Below are positions 33,474-42,661 of a stretch of DNA of 64,000 nt, piece after piece. Both the position numbers and the translations under genes were made by a program. The DNA comes from Paenibacillus sp. CF384 (GTDB lineage Bacteria > Bacillota > Bacilli > Paenibacillales > Paenibacillaceae). How positions within the stretch are numbered: the stretch's first letter is position 1; the number at the start of each line of letters is the position of its first letter. The notes beneath the pieces are model-generated. The model made no database searches. It saw only the letters and a list, made by a program, of their open reading frames with translations, and was not told the DNA's origin. The DNA is taken from assembly GCF_900106745.1 (NCBI RefSeq), contig NZ_FNNV01000001.1, forward strand, positions 124,001-188,000, read 5' to 3'.

Positions 33474-34925
33474 ATGACTGCGGTCCCTCGACAATGGAAG
33501 GAGCTTCGTGAATCATCGGATTTCGTATGCTATGAACATCCAACGAACGATGAGTCTTTTTTCATCGGCTATTTTCATTCCCTCTTGGAACCGAACGTTC
33601 TGCACGATCATATCCTCGGTCCACTGAGCAACGATTCGAATCAGACTTTCAATGAGTTATATCGTGCGATTCCGGTTGGGGAGAAAGAAATAAGCGACGA
33701 TTGGGCTACGATTCAAGGCAAGCTTCTGCGTGGATATGTCGTCATTCAATACGGTCTGCAATCGGATCAATGCATGGTGGTCAATGCCGCCACAGCCAAG
33801 GGACGAAGCATCTCAACGCCCGAGATCGAATTTACGGTGGAAGGGCCCAAAGAAGCTTTTGTAGAGGCATTAAACATGAATCTCAATTTGATTCGTAAGC
33901 GAGTGCCCTATCCCGAGCTGCGCGTGAAGGAGTTTGAAGTGGGGGAAATATCAAAGGCCAGAGTAGCGGTATGTTACATAAAGGGGTTAACGAACGAACA
34001 ATATTTGAATACGTGCATCCAGCGCATAACGGATGTTCAATTCGATCAAATCACGAATATCACAGTCCTTCAACAAATGATTGAGGATAATTCCAACTCC
34101 ATCTTCCCGCTGACGATCGGAACCGAAAGGCCTGATTATGCGGCTTGGGCACTTTCTTCCGGGCAAATTTGCGTGTTGATGGACGGTTCCCCGATCGCGG
34201 TATTTGCACCGGTCAATCTGGGGTATTTTTTTATCACCTTCGAAGACTATTATTTGCCGTGGATCGTCGGCTCGATTTTACGGGTCATTCGCATGTCCTC
34301 CGTGCTGTTTTCCGTGTATTCCTCCTCCTTGTATATAGCCGTTATGACTTATCACGGTCAGGGCATTTCGAACGTATTTTTGCCCACAATCGTAACTTCC
34401 AGGATGAATGTTCCTTTCCCGCCTTTCGTGGAAGTGCTCATTCTGGAGCTTGTCATTGAACTGCTTCGGGAAGCAGGCGCCAGATTGCCAACCAAAATTG
34501 GGCAAACCATCGGTATTGTCGGAGGTATCGTACTCGGTACTGCAGCCGTCGAGGCTGCGCTGACAAGCAACTTTTTATTGATTATCGTAGCGTTGTCAGC
34601 GCTGGCATCCTTTACTACCCCAATCTTTCGAATGAGCGCCACCATACGACTTCTTCGGTTTCCATTTATCATAGCCGCTCAACTAGGTGGGCTGCTTGGC
34701 ATTTTCATTTGCACCATTGCTATTTTTGCGCATTTGCTTCGTCTGACTTCACTCGGCATGCCTTATCTCGTTCCGTTTTATCCCTTCCGCGCTACGGATG
34801 CGTATGACACCGTGATACGGCCTTCCTACTCTAGGTTTCATCATCGCTTGAGCTACTTTAGGTCGCAAAGACCGGTACGATTTAGTAAAGAACAAGCAAA
34901 GAGGAAAAAAGACATCGACGAATGA
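33474..34925 (+). CDS. GerA-family spore germinant receptor subunit A
   Basis: 483 residues. The N-terminal half is the cytosolic GerA domain (D-F-V-C-Y-E-H; H-D-H-I-L-G-P-L). The central block Y-P-E-L-R-V-K-E-F-E-V-G-E-I-S-K-A-R-V-A and the membrane part beginning I-T-F-E-D-Y-Y-L-P-W-I-V-G-S-I-L-R are family signatures. F-P-P-F-V-E-V-L-I-L-E-L-V-I-E-L-L-R-E-A-G-A-R-L-P is the most conserved segment of all GerA proteins. Four or five membrane helices follow, then a basic tail. It forms the receptor complex in the inner membrane of the spore with the B and C subunits encoded next. The nutrient sensed cannot be read. It is first in a three-gene overlapping operon. Confidence 0.95.
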   Translation: MTAVPRQWKELRESSDFVCYEHPTNDESFFIGYFHSLLEPNVLHDHILGPLSNDSNQTFNELYRAIPVGEKEISDDWATIQGKLLRGYVVIQYGLQSDQCMVVNAATAKGRSISTPEIEFTVEGPKEAFVEALNMNLNLIRKRVPYPELRVKEFEVGEISKARVAVCYIKGLTNEQYLNTCIQRITDVQFDQITNITVLQQMIEDNSNSIFPLTIGTERPDYAAWALSSGQICVLMDGSPIAVFAPVNLGYFFITFEDYYLPWIVGSILRVIRMSSVLFSVYSSSLYIAVMTYHGQGISNVFLPTIVTSRMNVPFPPFVEVLILELVIELLREAGARLPTKIGQTIGIVGGIVLGTAAVEAALTSNFLLIIVALSALASFTTPIFRMSATIRLLRFPFIIAAQLGGLLGIFICTIAIFAHLLRLTSLGMPYLVPFYPFRATDAYDTVIRPSYSRFHHRLSYFRSQRPVRFSKEQAKRKKDIDE

Positions 34926-36034
34926 GTGGCTGGAGGAATGCGAGGATGACGGCAATGGAACAAGCGCGCTTGACAGTATCGCCTTATCTGGTTTTTCCTT
35001 TGGTTCATTCGATGCAATTCGGCTCCGAATATCTCGACATGTCCATTAAACCGATCCAATTCGCCGGCAATGACACATGGATTTCCGTCCTTATTTGCGG
35101 GCTGTTTTTTCATATCATCATTTGGATGATTTATGGCATTCTTAACGGCAACAAGACGGATCTGCTCCAAATTCACCAACGATTTTTCGGCAAATTCGTG
35201 GGGAGAGGGCTAAACATGATATTCATCGTTTACTTCTTGCTCCATGCAAGCTTGTTAATAAGACTGTTTATCGAAATCGTGCAAGTGTGGCTGTTCCCCG
35301 AGCTCGCGACATGGCTGCTCGCGTTGGTGCTGCTTTTGCTTGTTTATTATATCGTTTCAGGCGGTTTCCGGGTGATCGTAGGCATCTGCTTTTTGAGCTT
35401 ATTGAGGCATCTATTAATCTTGGCCATGCTTTTCACGGCCGGGTATTTTCATTTCAATAATTTGTCGCCTGTCATGGATCATTCGTTGAACGAGCTGCTC
35501 TTGGCGACCAAGGAGCTGACATTCCCCTATGTAGGCGTAGAGATGCTATTCTTTGTGTATACGTTCATCAAGACGCCAGAAAAGTCGCATAAATGGGCAC
35601 AATTGGCGAATCTTATTACGACTTTATCTTATCTTGTCGTTGTTCTGTTTTCCTTGTTATTGTTCAAATTCGAACAATTATCCAATCAATTATGGCCGCA
35701 ATTGACCAAATATAAATTCGTGAAGTTCCCCTTTATCGAGCGGTTCGAATTCGTCGGCGCTTCTGCGCAGATATTTTGGGTGATTCCGATCATATGCCTA
35801 TGTTTGTGGGCTTCGAGCAGGGCGGTTAAAGTCATGTTTTCCGTTAAGCAAAGGACGGTCCTGCCGATTTGTTTGGTTGTCGTATTTGCCGCCGTAAGCA
35901 TGATTGCAGGCCGCAATCAAGTTGAAGCACTTCAAGCCCTGTTAGCCCAAATCGGCTTTTACATGATATTTGCTTACATCCCGTTTATGTATCTGGTCGA
36001 TATGGTCAGAGTGAAAGTGAAGGGAACCATATGA
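34922..36034 (+). CDS. GerB-family germinant receptor subunit (APC-type permease fold)
   Basis: 370 residues with ten hydrophobic helices, as in the endospore germination permease family related to amino acid transporters. Early sequence A-R-L-T-V-S-P-Y-L-V-F-P-L and the helix breaks agree with GerAB, which binds the germinant. ATG at 34922 overlaps the A-subunit stop (ATGA). A second in-frame ATG at 34946 has GAGG-type sequence before it and would also fit the usual family N-terminus, so the start is uncertain by eight residues. The C subunit begins in an ATGA overlap with its stop, so the three genes are translationally coupled. Confidence 0.93.
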   Translation: MSGWRNARMTAMEQARLTVSPYLVFPLVHSMQFGSEYLDMSIKPIQFAGNDTWISVLICGLFFHIIIWMIYGILNGNKTDLLQIHQRFFGKFVGRGLNMIFIVYFLLHASLLIRLFIEIVQVWLFPELATWLLALVLLLLVYYIVSGGFRVIVGICFLSLLRHLLILAMLFTAGYFHFNNLSPVMDHSLNELLLATKELTFPYVGVEMLFFVYTFIKTPEKSHKWAQLANLITTLSYLVVVLFSLLLFKFEQLSNQLWPQLTKYKFVKFPFIERFEFVGASAQIFWVIPIICLCLWASSRAVKVMFSVKQRTVLPICLVVVFAAVSMIAGRNQVEALQALLAQIGFYMIFAYIPFMYLVDMVRVKVKGTI

Positions 36035-37107
36035 GTCGTTTATTCCTGTCGCTAGCGGTGATCTGCTTCCTGTTAACGGGGTGCGCGACTCAACAAATCC
36101 TAGACAGAGTTACCCTATTCATCGTCTGTGCCTTCGATGAAGCGCAGAACGATCAAATCGAAATTACAATAGCGACGACCAGGTTTCAGAGCGGAAAGCC
36201 CGGCTCGATCTCCAATCAATTGCTCTCGAAGGTCGGCTATACAAGCGTAGGGATTAGGGAGTTATTGGACACGCGATTGGACCGACCCCTCAATTCGGGT
36301 AAGCTTTCCGTGGTCTTAATCGGAGCAGAGCTTGCGGCAAAGGGACTTAGAAACGAATTGGATATGGTTTTACGCGACGCGCAAGCTTCTCGAAGGATGT
36401 ATTTGGCTGTAGTTGACGGAAGAGCCCAAGAAGTACTGAGGAAGAATTTCAGCTCGGATCAAGAAAAAGGGTTGTACTTGTTTAATTTGCTCGATATGAA
36501 CGAACGTGCGAATCTGGTTCCCAAACAAAATCTGCACGAGTTCGGCTATGCCTTTCTGGGTAAAGGGATGGATCCTCTATTGCCCATGCTTAGAGCACAG
36601 GAAGATCAAATTTACATTGCCGGCCTGGCTTTGTTCAAGGATGACAAATATGTAATGAAGCTGAACGATAAGCAGATGAGGGTCTTAAAACTGCTCAAAG
36701 AAAATGTAAAACGCGGTGCAATTGAAACCAAGCTGAGCAATGGATCTCACGTTGCAGCCGAAGTTATTGGCACAAAAGTGCGCTATCGGATCGAGAAAGA
36801 TAAAGTAGGTTCGTACATATCGTTAAACCTTCATTTGCCAGCCCGGATTGTCGATTCAAGGTCGGTGACCTTGAATCGATCCATGATTGAGCAAATCGAA
36901 GCCAGTTTCGAACAAGATCTCGCCGTTTCGGGAAAGGATCTTATTCATAGGTTCCAGAAAGAAGGAATCGACCCGCTCGGTTTGGGGGATTTCGTCAGGA
37001 GCAAAACGAGAAATTGGAACGAAGAGAAGTGGTATAGAGAGTATGGCTCATTAAACGTACAGGTGAATGTAAAGATGGATATTGAAGAGACCGGAATCAC
37101 GAAGTGA
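36031..37107 (+). CDS. Ger(x)C-family germinant receptor lipoprotein subunit
   Basis: 358 residues. Lipoprotein signal with lipobox L-L-T-G-C (Cys18), then the three-domain GerC layout. The early segment V-T-L-F-I-V-C-A-F-D-E deviates from the common L-x-I-V-x-A-x-G-I-D. S-V-V-L-I-G-A-E-L-A-A-K-G-L matches the conserved V-x-x-x-G-E-x-x-A-x-x-G. The C-terminus (D-P-L-G-L-G-D-F-V-R; E-E-K-W; V-N-V-K-M-D-I-E-E-T-G) is typical. The protein is anchored on the outer face of the spore inner membrane and is needed for receptor assembly. A terminator follows directly. Confidence 0.93.
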   Translation: MSRLFLSLAVICFLLTGCATQQILDRVTLFIVCAFDEAQNDQIEITIATTRFQSGKPGSISNQLLSKVGYTSVGIRELLDTRLDRPLNSGKLSVVLIGAELAAKGLRNELDMVLRDAQASRRMYLAVVDGRAQEVLRKNFSSDQEKGLYLFNLLDMNERANLVPKQNLHEFGYAFLGKGMDPLLPMLRAQEDQIYIAGLALFKDDKYVMKLNDKQMRVLKLLKENVKRGAIETKLSNGSHVAAEVIGTKVRYRIEKDKVGSYISLNLHLPARIVDSRSVTLNRSMIEQIEASFEQDLAVSGKDLIHRFQKEGIDPLGLGDFVRSKTRNWNEEKWYREYGSLNVQVNVKMDIEETGITK

Positions 37108-37131
37108 AGCTGCCGATTAGGCGGCTTTTTC
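37107..37131 (+). terminator. Rho-independent terminator of the ger operon
   Basis: Stem AAGCTGCC / GGCGGCTT (one T-G pair), loop GATTA, five T. The left arm begins on the last base of the stop codon. Confidence 0.88.
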
Positions 37132-37136
37132 TAGGC

Positions 37137-37165
37137 TTGCTTTTAAATGCTATAGCATATAAAAT
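37137..37165 (+). promoter_or_regulatory. MarR gene promoter with ATGCTATAGCAT operator
   Basis: TTGCTT (37137-37142) and TAAAAT (37160-37165) are 17 bases apart. The perfect 12-bp palindrome ATGCTATAGCAT (37147-37158) fills the spacer, so a bound repressor would block RNA polymerase. The same palindrome occurs before the DoxX-like gene at 37665. Confidence 0.75.
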
Positions 37166-37200
37166 GAGTGATACGGCGCTTGATGTTAAAGGAGACGATT

Positions 37201-37626
37201 ATGGAACTTTATGATTTCACGGGATTTCAGATTCATCGCACAGATGTGAAGATGAACAATTACTTCACGAAGCAATTAAAGCCATTCGCCATTACGCCGG
37301 ATCAATGGGGCATTCTTTGTGTTCTGGACGGCGATAAGGCAACGACACAGAAAGAGCTTGCGGAAGCCATTGACCGGGATCAAACCACGGTTGTTCGCAT
37401 GATTCATTCTTTGGAGAAGAAAGCATTCGTTCAACGCTTCGTACATGATACGGATAAACGTTCCCACAATCTATACCTTACCGATAAAGGAATGGAGCTC
37501 AAATCGAAGGTGCTTCCCGTTGTCATCGCCGCGCATCATTATGCGACAAGATACTTGAGTAAGGAGGAGATCAATGAATTGAAAGCCATTCTCGAGAAGT
37601 TGTACGCAGGCGTTAATGATGACTAA
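37201..37626 (+). CDS. MarR-family transcriptional regulator
   Basis: 141 residues. The winged helix is clear: I-T-P-D-Q-W-G-I-L-C-V-L, then T-T-Q-K-E-L-A-E-A-I-D-R-D-Q-T-T-V-V-R-M-I-H-S-L-E-K-K and a wing D-T-D-K-R-S-H-N-L-Y-L-T-D-K-G. No conserved N-terminal Cys of the OhrR type is seen. ATG at 37201 has AAAGGAG six bases upstream; the GTG at 37168 lies too near the promoter. Its promoter and that of the next gene share a 12-bp palindrome, so the protein probably represses itself and the DoxX-like gene in response to a small aromatic or reactive compound. Confidence 0.9.
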   Translation: MELYDFTGFQIHRTDVKMNNYFTKQLKPFAITPDQWGILCVLDGDKATTQKELAEAIDRDQTTVVRMIHSLEKKAFVQRFVHDTDKRSHNLYLTDKGMELKSKVLPVVIAAHHYATRYLSKEEINELKAILEKLYAGVNDD

Positions 37627-37664
37627 TGGGGAAGGGGAGCAGAATAATCATTCAGATCTAAAAC

Positions 37665-37681
37665 ATGCTATAGCATATATT
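37665..37681 (+). promoter_or_regulatory. Second ATGCTATAGCAT operator, before the DoxX-like gene
   Basis: Identical palindrome at 37665-37676, abutting TATATT (37676-37681), the likely -10 box. No good -35 box is seen. It lies 44 bases before the DoxX-like ATG. Confidence 0.7.
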
Positions 37682-37719
37682 TGTTGAAACTAAAAGATGA
37701 GTTAAAGGAGCTATTACAA

Positions 37720-38058
37720 ATGATAACGATGATTTTGCAAGTAATTGTCGGCGTGTTCTTCATGTTCACAGGGGTTAGAATTATTAGCGGTAAAATGGCG
37801 CATGAATTCAAACGCTTCGGACTGCCGCCGATTTTTAATTTCATGACGGGGTTCATTGAGATCGTTAGCTCGATTGGTATGCTTGTTGGTATTTGGTACA
37901 CTGTTACAGCCGTAATAGCCGGACTTTTATTAGCCGCAACGATGCTTGCAGCGGCCTTCGTTCTTCTTGTCATTGCCAAAGATCCAATAGCCAAAGCGAT
38001 TCCGTCGATCGTACTATGCCTGCTGTCTGTAGGTATCAGCATGAACCTCTTGGTCTAA
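37720..38058 (+). CDS. DoxX-like small integral membrane protein
   Basis: 112 residues with four hydrophobic helices. M-F-T-G-V-R-I-I-S-G-K near the start, H-E-F-K-R-F-G-L-P-P-I-F-N-F-M-T-G-F-I-E-I and the helix-rich rest match the DoxX/DoxD-like family. Members are often tied to thiosulfate or disulfide-stress handling, but most are uncharacterised. ATG at 37720 has AAAGGAG nine bases upstream; the frame extends to a TTG at 37681 that overlaps the -10 box. Shared operator with the preceding MarR gene suggests it is that regulator's target. Confidence 0.82.
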   Translation: MITMILQVIVGVFFMFTGVRIISGKMAHEFKRFGLPPIFNFMTGFIEIVSSIGMLVGIWYTVTAVIAGLLLAATMLAAAFVLLVIAKDPIAKAIPSIVLCLLSVGISMNLLV

Positions 38059-38342
38059 CCGGACTTATGCTACATGCAGATAAAATTAAAAAATTCTCAT
38101 CATCTCTTAATCTCAACAAATTGATACAAATTGTCTCTCTTAATAATTGAGGTCATAGATTAAAAACCCTTTTTATAAAGGGGACTGATGTTGGTTTACC
38201 TAGTATTTATGCGTAAAAATGCGAGTTTTGACAGATTCGCTGCTGAATATGTCACCGAAACATTTCGTAACCTCCTTGCGTTATAATTAACAGCTTTTCG
38301 ACGCAGCGGGTCATCATGGCTCGCGGACAAGGAGGTAAGCGC

Positions 38343-41300
38343 ATGAAGGTAGTACGTAAAGTGCTGATCGCATGGCTGCTGTTGGCTCTTTCGATTCCGG
38401 CTTTTGTTGCACAAGCGGACTCGCTTTCCACGCAAGCGAAGTTCGAGATATTGAAGGGAGAAGGAATCTTCACGGGAATGGGGGACGGAAGCGCAGGGCT
38501 TAACCAATCGATGACGCGCGAACAATTCGCCGCCGTGCTGTACCGACTCTGGGGGTTATCGGGCAACAACAGCAACTCGGGAATGGCGAGCTTCAACGAC
38601 GTGTTGAAGTCGAGATGGTCTTATCAGGAAGTGGAGGCTGTGAATCAGGCTGGACTAATGACGGGAACCGGTGTGCGCAAGTTCTCTCCAGCCGCTAACG
38701 TAACGGTGGAGCAGCTGGCTGCTGTACTGGTTCGTGCTTATGGCTATGGAAACGGCACTTCTTCAGTGGCGGGCCTCGTATCCGCATGGGCAAGGGGTTC
38801 GGTCAGTGCCGCGCTCGATCACGGTTATATCTCCTACCAGAGCAATTACAAAGCAGCCGCTACCCGCGGCCAGCTCGTCGATGCCGCTTATGTCGTTTAT
38901 GGGCAGCAGAACCAACATAAGATTCTTGTGAAAAGCGTTCAACCGCTCTCGAACAGTATCATTTATGTCTCCTTGTTACAAAAAGTTGCCTCGATTGATC
39001 CATCCAGCTTCTCGCTAAGGGACGATCAAGGTACGGTTATTGCGATCAGGACAGCGACTCTGTCATCGGATGGCATGAGCGTTACGATCTTGACGGGGCC
39101 TCAACAATGGAATGTCATCTACACGCTCTCGGTGGATGGAACGGGCTGGCGTTATACTGCCGTTAGGGATAACATCGACGGCGGCACGATTGACTCTCGT
39201 CCTACCGTAACCAAGGTTGAGAACTTGGGAGATCGGACGATTCGGCTGACGTTCTCGGAGCAGGTTAGCCGCTCCACAGCAGAAGATCCAGACCATTACG
39301 ACATTGTCTCCAGCGACCTCAATCTCTATAGCTATTCGTTATCCGACGATCGACTCTCGGTCACGATCACGACGAGCACCCAGGAGGACGGTCATCTATA
39401 TCGGTTATCCGTATCCGGCGTGAAGGATCTAACAGGAAACACGATGACGTCCCGGAGCGACTTATACTTCTACGGTATTTACGACCGAGACGGATCGAAG
39501 CCTTCCGTCGTTTCTGTCGCCGGTCAGAACAACTCGACAATCCAAGTTGTCTTCAGCGAGAAAGTCGATGCAAGCGACGTTCGCAACGTGAACAATTACA
39601 GCATCAATAACGATTTGTACGTCACCCGCGTGACCATCGCGAGCGATGGCAAGACGGTAACGCTATACACCAATGAACAAGTGAACGGCAGGGAATACAA
39701 GCTTACGATTCGCAATATTGCCGATCTAGCCGGCAACGTCATGGACCCGCGGCGGGATATCGTTCTCAAAGGCACGAACGATCATGTTAAGCCTGAAATC
39801 GAATCCGTATCCGTGCTTAGCAATTCGACCGTCGAAGTGCAATTCAGCGAGAAGGTCAATGAGAGTCAGGCTAAGAATGTATCGAATTATTCCATTAACA
39901 ATAATCTCAGAGTAACGAATGCCATTCTGGGCAGTGGTGGAGACACGGTGATTCTTACGACGACGAAACAGACAGATGCCGTGCTGTATACGATGGCGAT
40001 TCAAGGGATCCCCGATCTGGCAGGAAACATGATGGATAAAGCGACGAACTTGTATTTTGGAGGATTAGTCGACTACAGCTCACCGACCATTGTAGGCATT
40101 CAAGCGGCAGCGCGCCAAGTGGTCTTAACGTTTAGCGAGCGTTTGGAAGCGAGCACGGCGAACCGCGTGAGCAACTACAAGCTCGACAGCAAACTCGGGG
40201 CAGTCAAGAATGCGGTGTATGACGACGCTAAGAAGTCTGTCACCCTCACGACCAATGAGCAGGAACTAGGCGACGTTTATAACATCACCATCAATCATGT
40301 AAATGACCTAAGCGGCAACGAAATCGCGGCGGATACACGCATCCAATTCGTCGGCAGCGACCGCGAATCGTCCGGATCCATCGAGCTTCAGAAGCTCGAA
40401 GTCGTCAATCAGAACACGGTTCAAGCGACGTTCAGCCGTGCGTTGTCCGACTCCGAAGTCGGCTCCCTCGACTTGACGATTCTGAAGGATAACAACCGTA
40501 ATGTAGACGTGAGCGGTTGGAGCGAATATGTTGTCCGAAAGTCCAGCACGAATAACGTGGTTATTATCCAGCTAAAGACGAAACAAACAGGAAATCCTTC
40601 CCTTTTCGTCGCGGGGCATGTATACACCGGGCGCATCTCTGATTTGCCTGGTTTGATCAACACGGACGGGGCGAATCAGAAGGTATTCCCGGGGACGGAG
40701 AAGAAGAACGACGAACCTTACGTTACGCAAGTATCGGCGCTGAACAACAGGGCGATCAAGGTCACCTTCAGTGAGCCCGTTCGTAACGTTAGCGCGTCTG
40801 GATTCAACCTTCTGCAGGGCGACGATTCGACGATCGGAATTGACCGAGATAGCCTGAATGAAACCAACAGAATCGTGACCGAAGTGACCCTCTATCTAGA
40901 CGATGATGTGCGGTCCGGCAAGACTTACTTCCTGCGCTTCAAGGACAGTATCAAGGACGCGGCGGGATGGAACGCCATCCGCACGCAGGTTGGCGATAAG
41001 CCTTATCAAGTCGTGTTCGCGGGAACGTCGACTTCCAATCAGGCACCTGCGGTCACGAAGCTCGTATCAACGGACCGCTACACATTCGAGATTCAATTCA
41101 GCGAGCCTGTATGGCTTGATGACGATGGGGGCTTCTCATTGTACGCCGTATCCGGTGGTAACGACATCGACATTCAATCAAGCGGAAACGCGAGTTACGT
41201 CGTCTCCCCGGACCGCAAGTCAATCACGGTGTACCTGAACGCGGACCGGCTGGATCCGCTGAAATCGAATCAGCGCTATCGGTTGGAGTACGATTCGAAT

Positions 41301-41687
41301 CACGGACGGATCGTGGACGATCAAAGGGATGAGCTGAAAGACTCTGACAACAGCAGCGTCTATCTCTTTACCGCTTCAAGTGCGAATAATGCCATTCCTT
41401 ATATTACGAAAGTCAACGCGCAAGGAACGGAAATCAAGATTACGTTCAGCGAACCTATCACAGGCTACAAGGATGAAACTAATTACTTCAACATCGTAAT
41501 AGACGGCAAACAAATCATACCTACGGAAGGTCGCTTGGACGGGCAAACCATCGTATTGAAAGTGCCTTCTCTAGTAACGGGCAAGATCGGAACGATCTCG
41601 ATTACGAGCAAAGGGGTCGACTCGATCCGGGATTACAACCGTTTATCTCCGGACCCGGATTCGAAATTCACATTCGGCGTACAGTAA
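38343..41687 (+). CDS. Cell-surface protein with SLH domains and nine SbsA-type Ig-like modules
   Basis: 1114 residues from ATG 38343, which follows a full AAGGAGGT. Signal peptide 1-27. Residues about 35-195 hold S-layer homology repeats (M-T-R-E-Q-F-A-A-V-L-Y-R-L-W-G, T-V-E-Q-L-A-A-V-L-V-R-A-Y-G-Y, T-R-G-Q-L-V-D-A-A-Y-V-V-Y-G), which bind pyruvylated secondary cell-wall polymer. From about 200 to the end there are nine Ig-like modules of 90-115 residues, each opening with a strand such as V-Q-V-V-F-S-E-K-V (SbsA Ig-like pattern) and most ending D-L-A-G-N. No catalytic domain is seen, so it is a spacer, adhesin or S-layer component. It stands alone, between a hairpin-containing gap and a terminator. 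Confidence 0.88.
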   Translation: MKVVRKVLIAWLLLALSIPAFVAQADSLSTQAKFEILKGEGIFTGMGDGSAGLNQSMTREQFAAVLYRLWGLSGNNSNSGMASFNDVLKSRWSYQEVEAVNQAGLMTGTGVRKFSPAANVTVEQLAAVLVRAYGYGNGTSSVAGLVSAWARGSVSAALDHGYISYQSNYKAAATRGQLVDAAYVVYGQQNQHKILVKSVQPLSNSIIYVSLLQKVASIDPSSFSLRDDQGTVIAIRTATLSSDGMSVTILTGPQQWNVIYTLSVDGTGWRYTAVRDNIDGGTIDSRPTVTKVENLGDRTIRLTFSEQVSRSTAEDPDHYDIVSSDLNLYSYSLSDDRLSVTITTSTQEDGHLYRLSVSGVKDLTGNTMTSRSDLYFYGIYDRDGSKPSVVSVAGQNNSTIQVVFSEKVDASDVRNVNNYSINNDLYVTRVTIASDGKTVTLYTNEQVNGREYKLTIRNIADLAGNVMDPRRDIVLKGTNDHVKPEIESVSVLSNSTVEVQFSEKVNESQAKNVSNYSINNNLRVTNAILGSGGDTVILTTTKQTDAVLYTMAIQGIPDLAGNMMDKATNLYFGGLVDYSSPTIVGIQAAARQVVLTFSERLEASTANRVSNYKLDSKLGAVKNAVYDDAKKSVTLTTNEQELGDVYNITINHVNDLSGNEIAADTRIQFVGSDRESSGSIELQKLEVVNQNTVQATFSRALSDSEVGSLDLTILKDNNRNVDVSGWSEYVVRKSSTNNVVIIQLKTKQTGNPSLFVAGHVYTGRISDLPGLINTDGANQKVFPGTEKKNDEPYVTQVSALNNRAIKVTFSEPVRNVSASGFNLLQGDDSTIGIDRDSLNETNRIVTEVTLYLDDDVRSGKTYFLRFKDSIKDAAGWNAIRTQVGDKPYQVVFAGTSTSNQAPAVTKLVSTDRYTFEIQFSEPVWLDDDGGFSLYAVSGGNDIDIQSSGNASYVVSPDRKSITVYLNADRLDPLKSNQRYRLEYDSNHGRIVDDQRDELKDSDNSSVYLFTASSANNAIPYITKVNAQGTEIKITFSEPITGYKDETNYFNIVIDGKQIIPTEGRLDGQTIVLKVPSLVTGKIGTISITSKGVDSIRDYNRLSPDPDSKFTFGVQ

Positions 41688-41712
41688 GTAAACCCTATCG
41701 AATGACGTTTAG

Positions 41713-41741
41713 AGGAGGACCATCGTGGTCCTCTTCTTTTT
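41713..41741 (+). terminator. Rho-independent terminator of the SLH gene
   Basis: Stem GAGGACCA / TGGTCCTC with a TCG loop and a T-rich tail. Confidence 0.88.
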
Positions 41742-41823
41742 GCCATAAATCGTTTACAGGGGAACGTACGTGCGCTATGCTTGAGTGGCACCAAATAATG
41801 GAATTCCTAATGGGGAGGACGAC

Positions 41824-42630
41824 ATGGTCAATAATTCTGCAATTCGAACAAACATCATAGGTGGCAGTGAAGTAGGTGCCATCTCGGTTGACATGGATCA
41901 ACGCAGCATTCATGAAACGAATAGCTTATTTTGGAATACCAACGGAAATGACGTGTTAGGAGGAACCGCGCTTCCGTTCTATGGAGCCTATGTCTCGGAA
42001 GATAGCTGCCAGCTGTTTGGCGATGTCTCGGGGAAGAAGATGCTAGAAATAGGTTGTGGAAGCGGGCAATCCTTGCAATATGTAGGGGAACGCCAAGCAT
42101 CTGAGCTATGGGGGATCGATCTGTCTGAAAGCCAACTGGAGAAGACAAGACAGCATCTGGAGGCGTGTGGACTTTCAGCCACATTAATCTGTTCGCCCAT
42201 GGAAGAAGAATGTGGTCTGCCTACTAATTATTTTGATTGTGTTTATTCGGTTTATGCGATCGGCTGGACGACCGACCTTGAGGGGACTTTTCGCCGCATA
42301 GCGTCCTACTTAGTAGAAGGCGGAGTATTTATTTTCAGCTGGTCTCACCCTATACATAAATGTGTAACTGCAGACAATGATAGTCTCGTATTCAAGAAAT
42401 CTTATTTCGATGAATCTTGGTATTCGGTCACACTTGGTGAAAGTACGCTCTCCTTATCGGATCGTAAACTTTCAACTTATGCGAATGCGTTGGCAAGAGC
42501 GGGATTTGTAATTGAGCAAATGATTGAAGAATCGGATGAAGCATTAATGATGCAGTCGAGTGACCGCGAGTTTGCCGATAAAGCAAGGATGCTTCCTGTA
42601 AGCTTTGTAATTAAAGCGCGAAAATTATAG
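41824..42630 (+). CDS. SAM-dependent class I methyltransferase
   Basis: 268 residues. The SAM-binding motif I reads M-L-E-I-G-C-G-S-G-Q-S, followed by the acidic residue in L-W-G-I-D-L-S and the later strand F-D-C-V-Y-S-V-Y-A-I-G-W, as in methyltransferase family 11/25. F-I-F-S-W-S-H-P-I-H near 180 is common in a Firmicute branch of unknown substrate. ATG at 41824 has GGGGAGG five to six bases upstream; the frame opens earlier at 41785 without a site. The Nudix gene starts 31 bases downstream with its own strong site, so both may be co-transcribed. Confidence 0.88.
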   Translation: MVNNSAIRTNIIGGSEVGAISVDMDQRSIHETNSLFWNTNGNDVLGGTALPFYGAYVSEDSCQLFGDVSGKKMLEIGCGSGQSLQYVGERQASELWGIDLSESQLEKTRQHLEACGLSATLICSPMEEECGLPTNYFDCVYSVYAIGWTTDLEGTFRRIASYLVEGGVFIFSWSHPIHKCVTADNDSLVFKKSYFDESWYSVTLGESTLSLSDRKLSTYANALARAGFVIEQMIEESDEALMMQSSDREFADKARMLPVSFVIKARKL

Positions 42631-42661
42631 AGTTTTGAAGTTGAAATGGAGGAGGCTTGCT

